NCBI RefSeq assembly: GCF_000479005.1
Contig: NZ_AWXC01000008.1
Coordinates: forward strand, 1-64,000
Length of the DNA: 64,000 nucleotides
Direction: 5' to 3'
Source: Prevotella sp. BV3P1
GTDB taxonomy: Bacteria > Bacteroidota > Bacteroidia > Bacteroidales > Bacteroidaceae
Shown here: piece by piece, positions 8,011-18,049 of the stretch
Numbering within the stretch: position 1 is the stretch's first letter
Layout of the letters: each line of letters begins with the position of its first letter
Notes under the pieces: generated by a model
Told to the model about the DNA's origin: nothing
Seen by the model: the letters and a program-made list of their open reading frames with translations, nothing else
Databases searched by the model: none
Position numbers and translations under genes: made by a program

Positions 8011-10632
8011 TTACAATTTGGCCAACTCGATAACTTTATCGACTGCAGCCCTGATACCATCCACATTCTTGCCGCCAGCCGATGCAAAATGAGGTTGTCC
8101 GCCACCGCCTCCCTGAATGAGTTTGGCTGCTTCACGAACCATTTGACCTGCATTCAATCCGTGGTCTTTCACCATATCGTCACTTAACATGACGCTCAGA
8201 AGTGGCTTTTGCTGTGCTGTAGAACCGATGACGCAAAGCAAATGCGACGGTATGGCCTCACGAATCTTGAACACCAAGTCCTTGGCAGCGTTGCCATCGA
8301 TAGGTAATACCGCCTTGATAACGGTAACGCCATTGACACTCTCCGCACGTTTGATGAGTTCGTCTTTGGTTCTTTGCACCGCTTGTGCTTGGAACTGTTC
8401 TATCTCCTTGCGCATGGTGTCGTGTTCGTCCATGTACTTTTCGATGACCCCTTTCAAGTCCTTGGCATTATTGAACAAGCTGCGGATGGCCTTCACCGTG
8501 TCTTCTATGGCATACATGGCTTCTTCGCACTTGCGACCGGTGATGGCTTCGAAGCGGCGAACACCAGCAGCTACCGAACTTTCGGATAGGATTTTGAACA
8601 GTCCGATGCGTCCTGTACTCTTGGCGTGAATGCCTCCACAGAACTCACATGACGGTCCGAAGCGCACTACTCGCACCTTGTCGCCATATTTTTCACCAAA
8701 CAATGCAATGGCTCCCATTTCTTTCGCCTCTTCTATCGGCGTGTCACGATGTTCGTCCAAGGGGATGTCTTGACGTATAAGGTCGTTCACCAACCGTTCT
8801 ACCTGTCTGATTTCCTCGTCGGTCACCTTTTGGAAATGCGAGAAATCAAAGCGCAGCGTGTCGGGCGATACATACGATCCCTTTTGCTCCACATGGTCGC
8901 CAAGCACCTGCTTGAGCGCATAATCCAGCAGGTGAGTGGCTGTATGGTTTGCCGCACAGGCGTCACGTTTGTCAGTATCCACGCAAGCCATGAAGTCAGC
9001 CTCGGGATGTTGTGGCAGTTGCTTGATGATGTGAATGCTTTGGTTGTTCTCGCGTTTGGTGTCTATCACGTCCACCGTCTCGTGCTCGCTCACCAAGACA
9101 CCTTGGTCGCCAACCTGTCCTCCCATCTCTCCATAGAAGGGTGTGAAGTCCAAGATAACCTCGTAAAAACTATTTTTTTTCTGGGTTACCTTGCGATACT
9201 TCAAGATGTGGCATTCGTATTCGGTATAGTCGTAACCCACAAACTGCTGTTCGCCTTGTCTTATTTCTACCCAGTCGCTGTTTTCTACTTGTGCGGCATT
9301 GCGGGCACGGTCTTTCTGTTTCTGCATTTCTGCATTGAACTGTTGCTCGTCAACGCTGAATCCATGCTCTCTGCATATCAGTTCCGTGAGGTCGAGCGGA
9401 AAGCCATAGGTATCGAAAAGACGGAAGGCTTGTTCGCCATCGATTTGCGTCTTGCCTGCTTTTTTCAGCTCATCCATGGCATTGCTCAATAGGTTGATAC
9501 CCTTTTCGAGTGTTCGCAAGAACGAGTCTTCCTCTTCTTTCATCACCTTGCCAATCAACTCACGTTGGGCAACGAGTTCAGGATATGCTCCTCCCATTTC
9601 GTCTACGAGTACGGGGAGCAACTTGTATACAAAGGCTTCGCGCTGTCCTAAGAACGTGTAAGCATAGCGAACGGCACGTCGGAGGATGCGGCGAATGACG
9701 TAACCCGCTTTGGCATTGCTGGGTAGTTGTCCGTCAGCGATGGAGAAAGCTACGGCTCTAAGGTGGTCAGCCACTACACGCATCGCCACATCTACATCTT
9801 CTTGCTCGCCATATTTCTTGCCCGACAGGCGTTCCATCTCATGGATGAATGGCTGGAAGATGTCGGTGTCGTAGTTAGAATTCTTTCCTTGCAGCATTCT
9901 GACCAATCGCTCGAATCCCATTCCAGTATCGATAACGTTCATGGAGAGAGGCTCCAAAGAACCATCGGCTTTGCGATTGAACTGCATGAATACGATGTTC
10001 CAAATCTCGATGACCTGTGGATGATCCTTGTTCACCAGTTCCCGTCCGGGTAGTTGGGCTTTCTCTTCGTCCGAACGCGAGTCTACATGTATCTCCGAAC
10101 AAGGACCGCAAGGTCCTGTGTCGCCCATTTCCCAAAAGTTGTCGTGCTTGTTGCCATTGATGATATGGTCGGCTGGCAGGTGCTTGCGCCAATACTTCTC
10201 TGCCTCGCTGTCGTGTGGGATGTTTTCTTCGGGTGAGCCCTCAAACACCGTCACATACAAATCTTTTGGATCCAAGTGCAGCACGTCCACCAAATATTCC
10301 CACGCATAATCAATGGCGCCTTCCTTAAAGTAGTCGCCAAAGCTCCAGTTGCCGAGCATCTCGAACATGGTGTGGTGGTAAGTGTCTCGTCCCACCTCCT
10401 CAAGGTCATTGTGCTTTCCGCTCACGCGGAGGCATTTCTGCGAGTCGGCTCTGCGGCGTGGCTCTGGTTGTTTGTTGCCAAGGATGATATCCTTCCATTG
10501 GTTCATGCCTGCATTGGTAAACATCAGGGTGGGGTCGTCTTTGATCACCATGGGTGCCGAAGCCACGATGGTATGTCCTTTCAACTCAAAGAATTTCTTG
10601 AACGATTCACGTATCTCGTTTGCTGTCATCAT
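8011..10632 (-). CDS. alaS: Alanyl-tRNA synthetase
   Basis: Class II synthetase charging tRNA-Ala, 873 residues, full length. The N-terminal class II catalytic core begins at [23 protein letters not shown]. The editing domain carries the zinc and editing motifs HTATH and CGGIH. The C-terminal oligomerisation (DHHA1-like) domain ends in a Gly-rich [14 protein letters not shown] segment. Start options are the two adjacent ATGs at 10632 and 10629. A -7 box lies at 10705-10712, and two hairpins follow the gene at 7871-7957. Confidence 0.97.
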   Translation of the reverse strand: MMTANEIRESFKKFFELKGHTIVASAPMVIKDDPTLMFTNAGMNQWKDIILGNKQPEPRRRADSQKCLRVSGKHNDLEEVGRDTYHHTMFEMLGNWSFGDYFKEGAIDYAWEYLVDVLHLDPKDLYVTVFEGSPEENIPHDSEAEKYWRKHLPADHIINGNKHDNFWEMGDTGPCGPCSEIHVDSRSDEEKAQLPGRELVNKDHPQVIEIWNIVFMQFNRKADGSLEPLSMNVIDTGMGFERLVRMLQGKNSNYDTDIFQPFIHEMERLSGKKYGEQEDVDVAMRVVADHLRAVAFSIADGQLPSNAKAGYVIRRILRRAVRYAYTFLGQREAFVYKLLPVLVDEMGGAYPELVAQRELIGKVMKEEEDSFLRTLEKGINLLSNAMDELKKAGKTQIDGEQAFRLFDTYGFPLDLTELICREHGFSVDEQQFNAEMQKQKDRARNAAQVENSDWVEIRQGEQQFVGYDYTEYECHILKYRKVTQKKNSFYEVILDFTPFYGEMGGQVGDQGVLVSEHETVDVIDTKRENNQSIHIIKQLPQHPEADFMACVDTDKRDACAANHTATHLLDYALKQVLGDHVEQKGSYVSPDTLRFDFSHFQKVTDEEIRQVERLVNDLIRQDIPLDEHRDTPIEEAKEMGAIALFGEKYGDKVRVVRFGPSCEFCGGIHAKSTGRIGLFKILSESSVAAGVRRFEAITGRKCEEAMYAIEDTVKAIRSLFNNAKDLKGVIEKYMDEHDTMRKEIEQFQAQAVQRTKDELIKRAESVNGVTVIKAVLPIDGNAAKDLVFKIREAIPSHLLCVIGSTAQQKPLLSVMLSDDMVKDHGLNAGQMVREAAKLIQGGGGGQPHFASAGGKNVDGIRAAVDKVIELAKL

Positions 10633-11010
10633 CTGTTTTTATCTTGTTTATGATTGTTTTTAATCTTCGTAAAGTGCTTGTGTAGCACCTGATGTAATTA
10701 GCGGCAAAATTATAAAAAAAAGGATAAAGCGCCAAAGATATCGCTTAAATTCAGTTGGTTAGGGGCGGTTGGACGTTTTGCTGAGATGTATAGGTCTAAC
10801 TTTGTTTGCCAAGATGCTGTGCATGGCAAATCCCTTTAGTTTTCAGGAGATGTGTCAAAGGATGTACGGTGAGAGCTGATCGGTTGATGAGAAATGTGCG
10901 TTTTTGTGCTTAGCTTCTTCAAAAGAATGGCTTTGAGAAACACGCCTTTTCAAAAAAAATAATGTATATTTGCATTTGATATTTGGTTTTTGACTTAAAT
11001 ACAAACGACA
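10633..11010. other. Divergent spacer alaS/MerR with promoters in both directions
   Basis: The 378-bp gap holds a minus-strand box TAATTTTG at 10705-10712 for alaS, and plus-strand boxes TAACTTTG at 10797-10804 and TATATTTG at 10965-10972. The last is about 40 bp before the MerR start. Right after the 10797 box lies an inverted repeat (TTTGCCA / TGGCAAA), then a short ATG frame (MCQRMYGES) behind a GGAG. That could be a leader transcript, but nothing else supports it. I see no larger gene. Confidence 0.45.
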
Positions 11011-11361
11011 ATGGCGCTGAATCCCGATAAGAATGTGAAGCTTTACTACTCCATCAAGGAGGTGGCCAAGCAGTTTGGTATCAATGAAAGTACATTGAGA
11101 TACTGGGAAACAGAGTTCCCTCAATTGAAGCCAAAGACTGTAAGTTCGACCAAGGTTCGGCAGTATACGGATGCCGATATCGAAGAGATTCGCGTGATTT
11201 ATAACCTGGTTAGGGTGCGCGGTTTTAAGCTATCGGCGGCCAGAAAGATGCTGGGAGCCAACAGAAAGGGTGCCGAAAAGAGTTCGGAAGTGCTGGAAAC
11301 GTTGCTGTCTGTGCGTGATCAGTTGCAAGAATTGCGCAAACAACTGGATGTCATTGTGTGA
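11011..11361 (+). CDS. MerR family transcriptional regulator
   Basis: A 116-residue DNA-binding protein. Residues 10-80 form a MerR winged helix: YYSIKEVAKQFGINESTLRYWE is the recognition helix-turn-helix and the following wing holds RQYTDADIEEIRVI. A short C-terminal helix (EVLETLLSVRDQLQELRKQL) probably makes the antiparallel dimer coiled coil. There is no effector domain or metal-binding cysteine, so the ligand is unknown. Many Bacteroidetes carry this short, single MerR protein. Its own -7 box is at 10965-10972. Confidence 0.9.
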   Translation: MALNPDKNVKLYYSIKEVAKQFGINESTLRYWETEFPQLKPKTVSSTKVRQYTDADIEEIRVIYNLVRVRGFKLSAARKMLGANRKGAEKSSEVLETLLSVRDQLQELRKQLDVIV

Positions 11362-11375
11362 GGTTTGGGTTTATA

Positions 11376-11565
11376 AGTTTTTGAGTTGATGAGTTTTTAA
11401 GTTGGTGAGTTTTCGAGTTTTTAAGTTGACCAAGGATACTGTATGGTTCGGTCTTTCGTTCGTTAACGCCTCACCTAAAAAACCCAAAAAGGCTTATTAA
11501 CTCGCAAATCCAAAGCTTAATAATCATTACACTTATCAACTCGTAAACTCGTGAACTTGTAAACT
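11376..11565. repeat. Octamer tandem repeats in inverted blocks
   Basis: Seven exact-length 8-bp units of form AGTTnnnn run from 11376 to 11431 (for example AGTTTTTG, AGTTGATG, AGTTGGTG). The complementary type AACTYGTn runs from 11537 to 11565. The two blocks face each other between the convergent ends of the MerR and rel genes and could fold into a long imperfect hairpin. Confidence 0.75.
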
Positions 11566-11574
11566 AAGATAAAC

Positions 11575-13845
11575 TTACATAATTTGTTGAATCTCTTGCA
11601 AGCCTTTTACCTTTTTTAAGCTGTTGATGATGTTCTTTACTTCTTGTCGATTATGTACGAGAACCTCTATTTTCCCCATAAAAATCTCTTCCTTGCTGGT
11701 CAGTGAAAGATTGTGCATGTTGACGTTCATCTCATCAGAAATGACATCTACGACATCGTGCAACATGCCTTGACGGTCGATGCCTCTGATCTCGATGGTG
11801 GCGTTGAAAAGACGGATGTTGCGCATATCCCACTTGGCATCCAGCAGTCGATTGCCGTAACTGGACTTCAGTTTGCTGGCCACAGGGCAGTTGCGCTTGT
11901 GTATTTCTACGTGGTTTTGGTTGTCAATGTAGCCCAGTATGTCGTCGCCGGGGATGGGATGGCAGCAAGTGGGGAAGAGATAGGTGTCGATGTTGCCGTC
12001 GTTGATGACGATGGCCTTCTTCCGGTTGAGTGAATCATCGACGGTGAATGGCTCGGCCTGCTTATCCTGTTCGTTTTTCTTGTCATGCCCAATGAAGGGT
12101 ACATACTTGAGCCAATTGCTGGGTGAGGAGCTTTTCTTTTTCTTGTTCAGCTCGTCTAAGTCTTTTTCTGTCAAGATAACCGACTTGTTACCGATGCACA
12201 AGAACAGACTTTCGTGTTTCTTTAAGTTATGAAATTCGCATAACTTGTCGAGGACAGATGTGGTCATTTCCATGTCATTGCGCTCCAACCAGGCGTTGAG
12301 AAAGGCTTCGCCTTGCTTTTGTATCTCTCTGTTGTTGCGCCTGAGGATGGCCTGTATCTTTGCTTTAGCCTTGGCAGTGGTGGCAAAGTTGAGCCAGGAG
12401 GGTTGCACATGTTGCGACTTGCTGGTTAATATCTCTACCTGATCGCCGCTTTGCAGCTTATGACTCAGCGGAACCAACTTATGATTGACCTTGGCTCCGA
12501 TACAATGACTGCCCAGTAGGGTGTGTATCTGGAAAGCGAAGTCGAGCGCGGTGCAGCCGGCAGGCATGGTCTTGATTTCGCCTTTCGGGGTGAACACGAA
12601 TATCTCAGAAGCGAAGAGATTCAGCTTGATGGCATCGAGAAAGTCCATGGCATCGGGCTGTGGATCGTCCAAAATCTCCTTGATGGTGCGCAACCATTCA
12701 TTCAATTCGTTCTCATCTTCGGTATATTCACCTTTATCTTTGTATTTCCAGTGAGCTGCAAAGCCTTGTTCGGCCACCTCGTTCATGCGGTCACTGCGTA
12801 TCTGAACTTCAATCCAACGACCTTGTTTGCTCATCAAGGTGACGTGGAGAGCTTGGTATCCGTTGGCCTTTGGGTGGCTCAGCCAGTCGCGAAGTCGGTC
12901 GGGATGCGACTTGTAGATGCGGCTGATGGCCACATATATTTTGAAACATTCGTTGATTTCGTCGGCCCTTACCTTTGGCGTGAAGATGATTCGTACGGCC
13001 AAGATGTCGTAAATTTCGTCGAAGGTGACGTGCTTCGTCTGCATCTTGTTCCATATAGAATATGGACTTTTGACCCTTGCTTTCAGCTCATAGTCAATGC
13101 CCATGGCGTCAAGGGTCTCTTTGATGGGTGCCGTGAACTGCTCGAACAGCCGGTCACGTTGCTCCTTTGTGAAAGAAAGCTTGTTGGTGATGTTGGCGTA
13201 TTCTTCAGGATGTTCGAACCGGAAACTGAGGTTTTCCAGTTCGGTCTTAATCTTGTTCAGGCCCAATCGGTTCGCCAATGGCGCATATATATATAAGGTT
13301 TCGCCGGCTATCTTGTACTGTTTATTGGCTGGTTGCGACTGTAGCGTGCGCATGTTGTGCAGGCGGTCGCATATTTTAATAAGGATGACGCGGATGTCAT
13401 CGCTCATGGTGAGCAGCAACTTCTTGAAGTTTTCCGCCTGAGCCGACGCCCTGTCGCCGAAGATTCCTCCACTAATTTTGGTGAGTCCATCGACGATTTG
13501 TGCAATCTTGGGGCCGAATATGTTCTCGATGTCCTCAACGGTATAGTCGGTATCTTCCACCACATCGTGTAGAAGTGCCGAGCAGATGCTGGTTGACCCC
13601 AGTCCCATCTCCTCACAGGCAATCTGCGCTACGGCGATGGGGTGCATGATGTACGGTTCGCCAGAGAGACGTCTTACGCCTCTGTGCGCTTGACGTGCGA
13701 AGTTGAAGGCCTTGGTGATGATGTCTACCTTCTTTCTGTGACGAGAAGCCAGATAGGTGTCCAGCAGATGTTGGAACGCATCTTGGATCTGCTTGTCTTC
13801 CAGTTCTTCTTTCCTTTCTTTATCTTGAATCTCTTGATTGTCCAT
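11575..13845 (-). CDS. rel: Bifunctional (p)ppGpp synthetase/hydrolase, RelA/SpoT family
   Basis: Stringent-response enzyme of 756 residues making and degrading (p)ppGpp. The HD hydrolase domain is intact (HPIAVAQIA near residue 65, LLHDVVEDTD near 92, CDRLHNMRTL near 160). The synthetase domain follows (SPYSIWNKMQTK, NGYQALHVTL, EVQIRSDRMNEVAE), then a TGS domain (VFTPKGEIKTMPAGCTALDFAFQIH, written here in part only as a landmark near 420) and a C-terminal ACT domain. Both catalytic domains look functional. I start at the ATG at 13845; a TTG two codons upstream (13851) is less likely. It is the last gene of the parA-parB-DUF5683-mltD-rel operon, 28 bp after mltD. Confidence 0.94.
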   Translation of the reverse strand: MDNQEIQDKERKEELEDKQIQDAFQHLLDTYLASRHRKKVDIITKAFNFARQAHRGVRRLSGEPYIMHPIAVAQIACEEMGLGSTSICSALLHDVVEDTDYTVEDIENIFGPKIAQIVDGLTKISGGIFGDRASAQAENFKKLLLTMSDDIRVILIKICDRLHNMRTLQSQPANKQYKIAGETLYIYAPLANRLGLNKIKTELENLSFRFEHPEEYANITNKLSFTKEQRDRLFEQFTAPIKETLDAMGIDYELKARVKSPYSIWNKMQTKHVTFDEIYDILAVRIIFTPKVRADEINECFKIYVAISRIYKSHPDRLRDWLSHPKANGYQALHVTLMSKQGRWIEVQIRSDRMNEVAEQGFAAHWKYKDKGEYTEDENELNEWLRTIKEILDDPQPDAMDFLDAIKLNLFASEIFVFTPKGEIKTMPAGCTALDFAFQIHTLLGSHCIGAKVNHKLVPLSHKLQSGDQVEILTSKSQHVQPSWLNFATTAKAKAKIQAILRRNNREIQKQGEAFLNAWLERNDMEMTTSVLDKLCEFHNLKKHESLFLCIGNKSVILTEKDLDELNKKKKSSSPSNWLKYVPFIGHDKKNEQDKQAEPFTVDDSLNRKKAIVINDGNIDTYLFPTCCHPIPGDDILGYIDNQNHVEIHKRNCPVASKLKSSYGNRLLDAKWDMRNIRLFNATIEIRGIDRQGMLHDVVDVISDEMNVNMHNLSLTSKEEIFMGKIEVLVHNRQEVKNIINSLKKVKGLQEIQQIM

Positions 13846-13873
13846 ACTCAAATCTCCCCATGACGGTTGAGCG

Positions 13874-15241
13874 TTACCTCACCCTTATTTTCTTTCCTTT
13901 CCTGATGTTGTTACCTTTTAGGCCGTTGAGCTTTTTGAGCTTCTTAACAGTCGTATTGTTGCGAGCGGCTATTTCTGATAATGTATCTCCTCCTCTAACG
14001 GTAACTGACTTGTTTGACGAGCGTCTTCTTCGGTTGCTGCGCGAAGATTTACGGCTGCTGCGTTTGCTTTTGCTTCTGCTGTAGCTCTTGCGTGAACTCG
14101 ATGTCGATGTTCTGCCGATCGAATAGTTAGGTGCGCCTTGCGCTACTTCCACCTCTGAACGCTTGGTCAGCAGCACGTCGGCGTTGTAAGCATATACCGA
14201 ATCCTCTTGATCGATAAACGAATTGATTTTGTCAACGGGCAGACGAAGGGTGGATGGCTTGGTGTATCCGATGACGATGTCCTTGCGATATTGTGGGTTG
14301 AGCGACCGTACAAGCTCCTCATCCATATTCAATACTTGTGCAATTTGCTTGAAATGAACGTCGCGGTTGACGAGGATGGTATCTGTCTTGGCTGGCAAGT
14401 CTGTGGTCATTGGGCAGATGTTGTGCTCGCAGTAGTAGTTCATGATGTAGTTGGCTGCGATGAATGCCGGTACATAGCCTCGTGTTTCGCGTGGCAAGTA
14501 GGGGTATATTTTCCAGTAATCCTTGCTACCACCGGCACGATGGATGGCCTGTGTGAGTTTGTCTGGACCACAGTTGTAGGCTGCGATAACCAGGTTCCAG
14601 TCGCCAAAAATACGGTATAGGTCGCTCAAGTAGTTGGCTGCGGCGTACGAAGACTTGATGGGATCGCATCGCTCGTCAAGCAAAGAGTTGATTTCCAGAC
14701 CGTAATTATTGGCGGTAGCCAACATGAATTGCCACAATCCCGTAGCACCTACACGCGAAACAGCCTTGGGATTGAGCCCCGATTCAATCACCGGAAGGTA
14801 TTTCAACTCAAGTGGTAGATTGTACGTTTCCAAGGCCTGTTCGAAGATAGGCATATAGAAGTTGGAGGCACCCAACATGATTCCAACGGCGTTGCGCAGC
14901 TCGTTACTGTACCGGTCGATGAACTTCTGCACCACGTTGTTATATGGCATCTCCATGATGGTGGGCAAACGACGCAGGCGATTCTTGTAAACATCGGGCT
15001 CGTAAGTCTTGTTTACATTTGGTAAGTTGCAATCAGCATCACGTTTCAGGTATGTTTTTGTGTTATAAAGGTGAAGCAGACTGTCAATCTCAGACGTCAT
15101 AGCTTCGGGTAAGTCAAATGTTTCGTTTTCACCTTTTTTATTCGTCACGATGATTTCTGTATCGTCATCGACGACCTGCGCTTGCAACGATGATGAGAAT
15201 ACAACAAGCAGGGTGACTATGAATAAATAAATTTTCTTCAT
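13874..15241 (-). CDS. MltD-like membrane-bound lytic transglycosylase with LysM
   Basis: 455 residues: a signal peptide (MKKIYLFIVTLLVVFSSSLQAQ), then a goose-lysozyme-type SLT domain at about 135-290. The catalytic Glu is in LPVIESGLNP and is followed by SRVGATGLWQFM and YNCGPDKL. One LysM domain closes the protein (GGDTLSEIAARNNTTVKKL). It cleaves peptidoglycan in the periplasm. Between the SLT region and LysM sits a strongly basic Ser/Arg/Lys linker of about 45 residues (SRSKSKRSSRKSSRSNRRRR). The gene is in the parA-to-rel operon. Confidence 0.92.
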   Translation of the reverse strand: MKKIYLFIVTLLVVFSSSLQAQVVDDDTEIIVTNKKGENETFDLPEAMTSEIDSLLHLYNTKTYLKRDADCNLPNVNKTYEPDVYKNRLRRLPTIMEMPYNNVVQKFIDRYSNELRNAVGIMLGASNFYMPIFEQALETYNLPLELKYLPVIESGLNPKAVSRVGATGLWQFMLATANNYGLEINSLLDERCDPIKSSYAAANYLSDLYRIFGDWNLVIAAYNCGPDKLTQAIHRAGGSKDYWKIYPYLPRETRGYVPAFIAANYIMNYYCEHNICPMTTDLPAKTDTILVNRDVHFKQIAQVLNMDEELVRSLNPQYRKDIVIGYTKPSTLRLPVDKINSFIDQEDSVYAYNADVLLTKRSEVEVAQGAPNYSIGRTSTSSSRKSYSRSKSKRSSRKSSRSNRRRRSSNKSVTVRGGDTLSEIAARNNTTVKKLKKLNGLKGNNIRKGKKIRVR

Positions 15242-15283
15242 GATTGGTTTCTTGTCTGTTTATTTGTTTGGCTATCTTTTGTT

Positions 15284-16030
15284 TCAGAAGCTGAGGCTAC
15301 AATGAATGCCCAGACCGCCTGATTTCAAGGGATTCCTATTCATATTGGTGTTGACAACCGTGGGTTCAATGCGCAAACTCAAGTCGTCAGAGATGTCAAA
15401 CTCTGACAAAGAGGCGTCAACGTAGGCGTCGATTACCGACAAAGCGTAGACTCCGATGAGCGTGAAGAAACTCAAGTCGCGCCAACGACGGTAGCGATCC
15501 TTGCGTTTTCTGAACAATTCCTTGTATCTATCGATGTTTGATGCGTCGATTTGGTTGCCTAAATGCAGAAACTGTTTGTAGCTCTGCGATTGCGGATCGT
15601 TGTCCATCAGGTCGATGTACGCTTGCGAATAATCGTGATACATCTGGTTGTTCCAGCGCATGGCATAGTAGCAGCCCACAAAACCACCATAGACAATGGG
15701 CAGTTTCCAGTATTTTCGGTTGTAGATTTGGCCAGCTCCAGGCAGCACAACAGCCAGCCACATGGCTCTTTTGGCATCGGGTCGCCAGGTGTTCCAGTCG
15801 CGCTTGATTTTCTTTGCGACTTTTCCTGTTTGTGCAAAGACAAGGGTGTCTGATGGGTTGATGGCCTTTTCTGTGGGAATGGCCTTGGCGTTGTCTTCTC
15901 CGATAATGACGCGTGGGTCGGTATCCTTGATGCTGTCGCCCACTTGAATCTGAGCCTGACACCATGCTGCACACAGCAGAATGGCGCACGTCAGGCAGAT
16001 ACGAAGGGACGATGATAGGTTGTCACGCAT
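15284..16030 (-). CDS. DUF5683 domain protein, exported
   Basis: 248 residues with a signal peptide (MRDNLSSSLRICLTCAILLCAAWCQAQ). The central part (KRAMWLAVVLPGAGQIYNRKYWKLPIVYGGFVG in two hydrophobic segments around residues 85-120) is typical of DUF5683 membrane proteins, which regularly sit between parB and a lytic transglycosylase in Bacteroidales. A further hydrophobic stretch is LSFFTLIGVYALSVIDAYV. I start at the ATG at 16030; a GTG at 16039 would add three residues. Function is unknown. Its operon position suggests a link between envelope and cell cycle. Confidence 0.85.
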   Translation of the reverse strand: MRDNLSSSLRICLTCAILLCAAWCQAQIQVGDSIKDTDPRVIIGEDNAKAIPTEKAINPSDTLVFAQTGKVAKKIKRDWNTWRPDAKRAMWLAVVLPGAGQIYNRKYWKLPIVYGGFVGCYYAMRWNNQMYHDYSQAYIDLMDNDPQSQSYKQFLHLGNQIDASNIDRYKELFRKRKDRYRRWRDLSFFTLIGVYALSVIDAYVDASLSEFDISDDLSLRIEPTVVNTNMNRNPLKSGGLGIHCSLSF

Positions 16031-16048
16031 GGTTTTCACGAAAGTAAC

Positions 16049-16957
16049 TTAGTCTTTCAGTTTGTCAAAGATGTTCATCAGACGTTCCAATTCCTGTTCA
16101 TTGGCGAAAGGAATGCTGATTTTGCCTTTTCCCTTGGCACTACATGTCATTTGGACTTTTGTCTTCAGAAATGTTGATAAGCGCAGTCTCAGCACGTCAA
16201 ATTCCTCTGGCAAGCCGCCCTTGGCCGAGCTATGTTTCTCTGATTTCCGCAGCTCCCCGCCATTTTTAAGCTGTTGTGCCAGTTCTTCCACCTTCCTGAC
16301 AGGGTAACCATTCTTCTGCACTTCCTTGAACAGCTTGATTTGCATCGACGGGCTTTCTACGGCAAGTAAAGCCCGCGCGTGCCCCATGTCAATCTCTTTC
16401 TTCTGCAAAGCCATCTGTACTTGAGCCGGCAGCTTCAGCAAGCGCAGGTAATTAGTGATGGCCGTGCGGCTCTTTCCCACGTGCTTAGACACTTTCTCTT
16501 GCGTCATGCCACTCTTTTCCATCAGCTTTTCGTAAGCCAGAGCGATTTCTATGGCATTGAGGTCTTCGCGCTGAATGTTCTCAACCAATGCCATCTCCAT
16601 GACAGTTTCGTCATCAATGGTCCGAATGTAGGCGGGTATAGCCTCTAAACCAACGATTTGCGAGGCGCGCCAACGACGCTCACCAGCTACGATTTGGTAT
16701 TTGTCGGCGGCCACTTGGCGTAGGGTGATGGGTTGAATGATGCCTATTTCTCGAATGCTCGATGCCAGTTCTTCCAAAGCCTCTTGGTCAAATTCTCGAC
16801 GAGGCTGGTTGGGATTGGCTTCAATTTGTTCGATAGGCACTTCGTTGATGGTCGAACTGCCTTGCGTTTGTATGTTGTCTGTCGAAATGAGAGCGTCGAG
16901 GCCGCGTCCTAAAGCTGGAGCCTTTATTGAATGACTATATTTTTTTCGTACTGCCAT
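16049..16957 (-). CDS. parB: Chromosome partitioning protein ParB
   Basis: 302 residues. The N-terminal ParB/Sulfiredoxin CTPase domain has the box II arginine motif GERRWRAS near residue 95, preceded by IEANPNQPRREFD and IQPITLR. The HTH domain (MTQEKVSKHVGKSRTAITNYLRLLKLP) binds parS, and a C-terminal dimerisation domain follows. It works with ParA in origin segregation. It lies 132 bp downstream of parA and 18 bp upstream of DUF5683. I found no parS-like TGTTCCACGTGAAACA sequence in this window. Confidence 0.96.
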   Translation of the reverse strand: MAVRKKYSHSIKAPALGRGLDALISTDNIQTQGSSTINEVPIEQIEANPNQPRREFDQEALEELASSIREIGIIQPITLRQVAADKYQIVAGERRWRASQIVGLEAIPAYIRTIDDETVMEMALVENIQREDLNAIEIALAYEKLMEKSGMTQEKVSKHVGKSRTAITNYLRLLKLPAQVQMALQKKEIDMGHARALLAVESPSMQIKLFKEVQKNGYPVRKVEELAQQLKNGGELRKSEKHSSAKGGLPEEFDVLRLRLSTFLKTKVQMTCSAKGKGKISIPFANEQELERLMNIFDKLKD

Positions 16958-17089
16958 GTGTCTGTTTTACTTATTGGGAAGATGGAAAATGGTGGTTTTA
17001 GTTTAAAATAAAACAACGGAGGATATGTGTTAATGCTGGATGAAGAGAGCTGTAGAATCCTGACATTCCGCTGTCTTGGTGTCTACTAC

Positions 17090-17854
17090 TCAAGCGTTCT
17101 TGCTGATGATTTCCCTGGCCAAGTTCAGGTGATTCTTGGCCCCAGACGAGTCGGCATCGTACAGGATGACCGGCAAACCGTGGCTCGGACTTTCGCTGAG
17201 CTTCACGTTTCGCTGAATCACCGTCTTGAAGACCAACTCCTGGAAGTGCCGCTTCACCTCGTCGTAAATCTGGTTGGCCAGTCGCAGACGACTGTCGTAC
17301 ATCGTCAAGAGAAAACCTTCGATTTCCAATTTTGGGTTCAGTTTGCTCTTAATAATCTTGATGGTATTGAGCAGTTTGCTGATACCTTCCAAGGCGAAAT
17401 ATTCACATTGCACGGGAATGATGACCGAGTCGGATGCCGTGAGCGCGTTCACCGTAATCAAACCCAGTGACGGACTGCAATCAATGAGTATGTAATCGTA
17501 GTCATCGCGGATGGGATCCAAGATGTTTTTGATTACTTTTTCTCGGTTGTCCAGGTTCAACATCTCAATCTCGGCGCCCACCAGGTCGATGTGGCTCGGT
17601 ATGATGTCCAGTCCGGTAATGTCTGTGGTGTAGATGGCATCACGCACGTCAGCCTTGTTGATGATGCATTCGTATAGCGAACAGTCCACCTCCTTGATGT
17701 CTACGCCCAAACCACTGGAGGCGTTGGCCTGCGGGTCGGCATCGACGATGAGTACCGATTTCTCGAGCGTAGCTAAAGATGCGCCCAGATTGATGGTGGT
17801 GGTGGTTTTGCCTACACCACCTTTTTGATTCGCTAAAGCTATGATTTTTCCCAT
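17090..17854 (-). CDS. parA: Chromosome partitioning ATPase ParA (Soj type)
   Basis: 254 residues, the usual Soj length. The deviant Walker A motif KGGVGKTTT directly follows MGKIIALANQ, with the Walker A' VDADPQANASSG and Walker B DYILIDCSPSLG. It drives ParB-parS complexes. A longer frame to 17980 would add 42 residues unlike the family. The -7 box at 17888-17895 (TAACTTTG on the minus strand) lies inside that extension, so the ATG at 17854 is the start. It is first in the five-gene operon. Confidence 0.96.
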   Translation of the reverse strand: MGKIIALANQKGGVGKTTTTINLGASLATLEKSVLIVDADPQANASSGLGVDIKEVDCSLYECIINKADVRDAIYTTDITGLDIIPSHIDLVGAEIEMLNLDNREKVIKNILDPIRDDYDYILIDCSPSLGLITVNALTASDSVIIPVQCEYFALEGISKLLNTIKIIKSKLNPKLEIEGFLLTMYDSRLRLANQIYDEVKRHFQELVFKTVIQRNVKLSESPSHGLPVILYDADSSGAKNHLNLAREIISKNA

Positions 17855-17887
17855 TTTCAGTATCTTTCTAAAGACATTAAATTGTTG

Positions 17888-17944
17888 CAAAGTTACATAT
17901 TTTGTATGACAAAGTACCCATTTAAACTTTTTTTCGTACTTTTG
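17888..17944. promoter_or_regulatory. Divergent promoters of the parA operon and surE
   Basis: TAACTTTG on the minus strand (17888-17895) points to parA, and TACTTTTG on the plus strand (17937-17944) points to surE. The boxes are about 40 bp apart, so the two polymerase footprints probably overlap or abut, allowing mutual influence of partitioning and surE-lpxB transcription. Confidence 0.65.
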
Positions 17945-18049
17945 CATGAGAATTAATAGGAATATTACCAGCCGAATCAAGCAAATTTACTTTCTCGCTT
18001 CAGAAAGTTTTCCTTGAGCTTTTCGGCTTGATTAAAAGCGTTAAAAGAC

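Noticed and set aside
8749..9492. A 247-codon plus-strand frame opposite alaS
   Set aside because: Antisense to alaS throughout and without domain features.
16049..17980. A replication origin or parS cluster next to parAB
   Set aside because: I found no parS-like palindrome, no DnaA-box cluster and no dnaA in the window.
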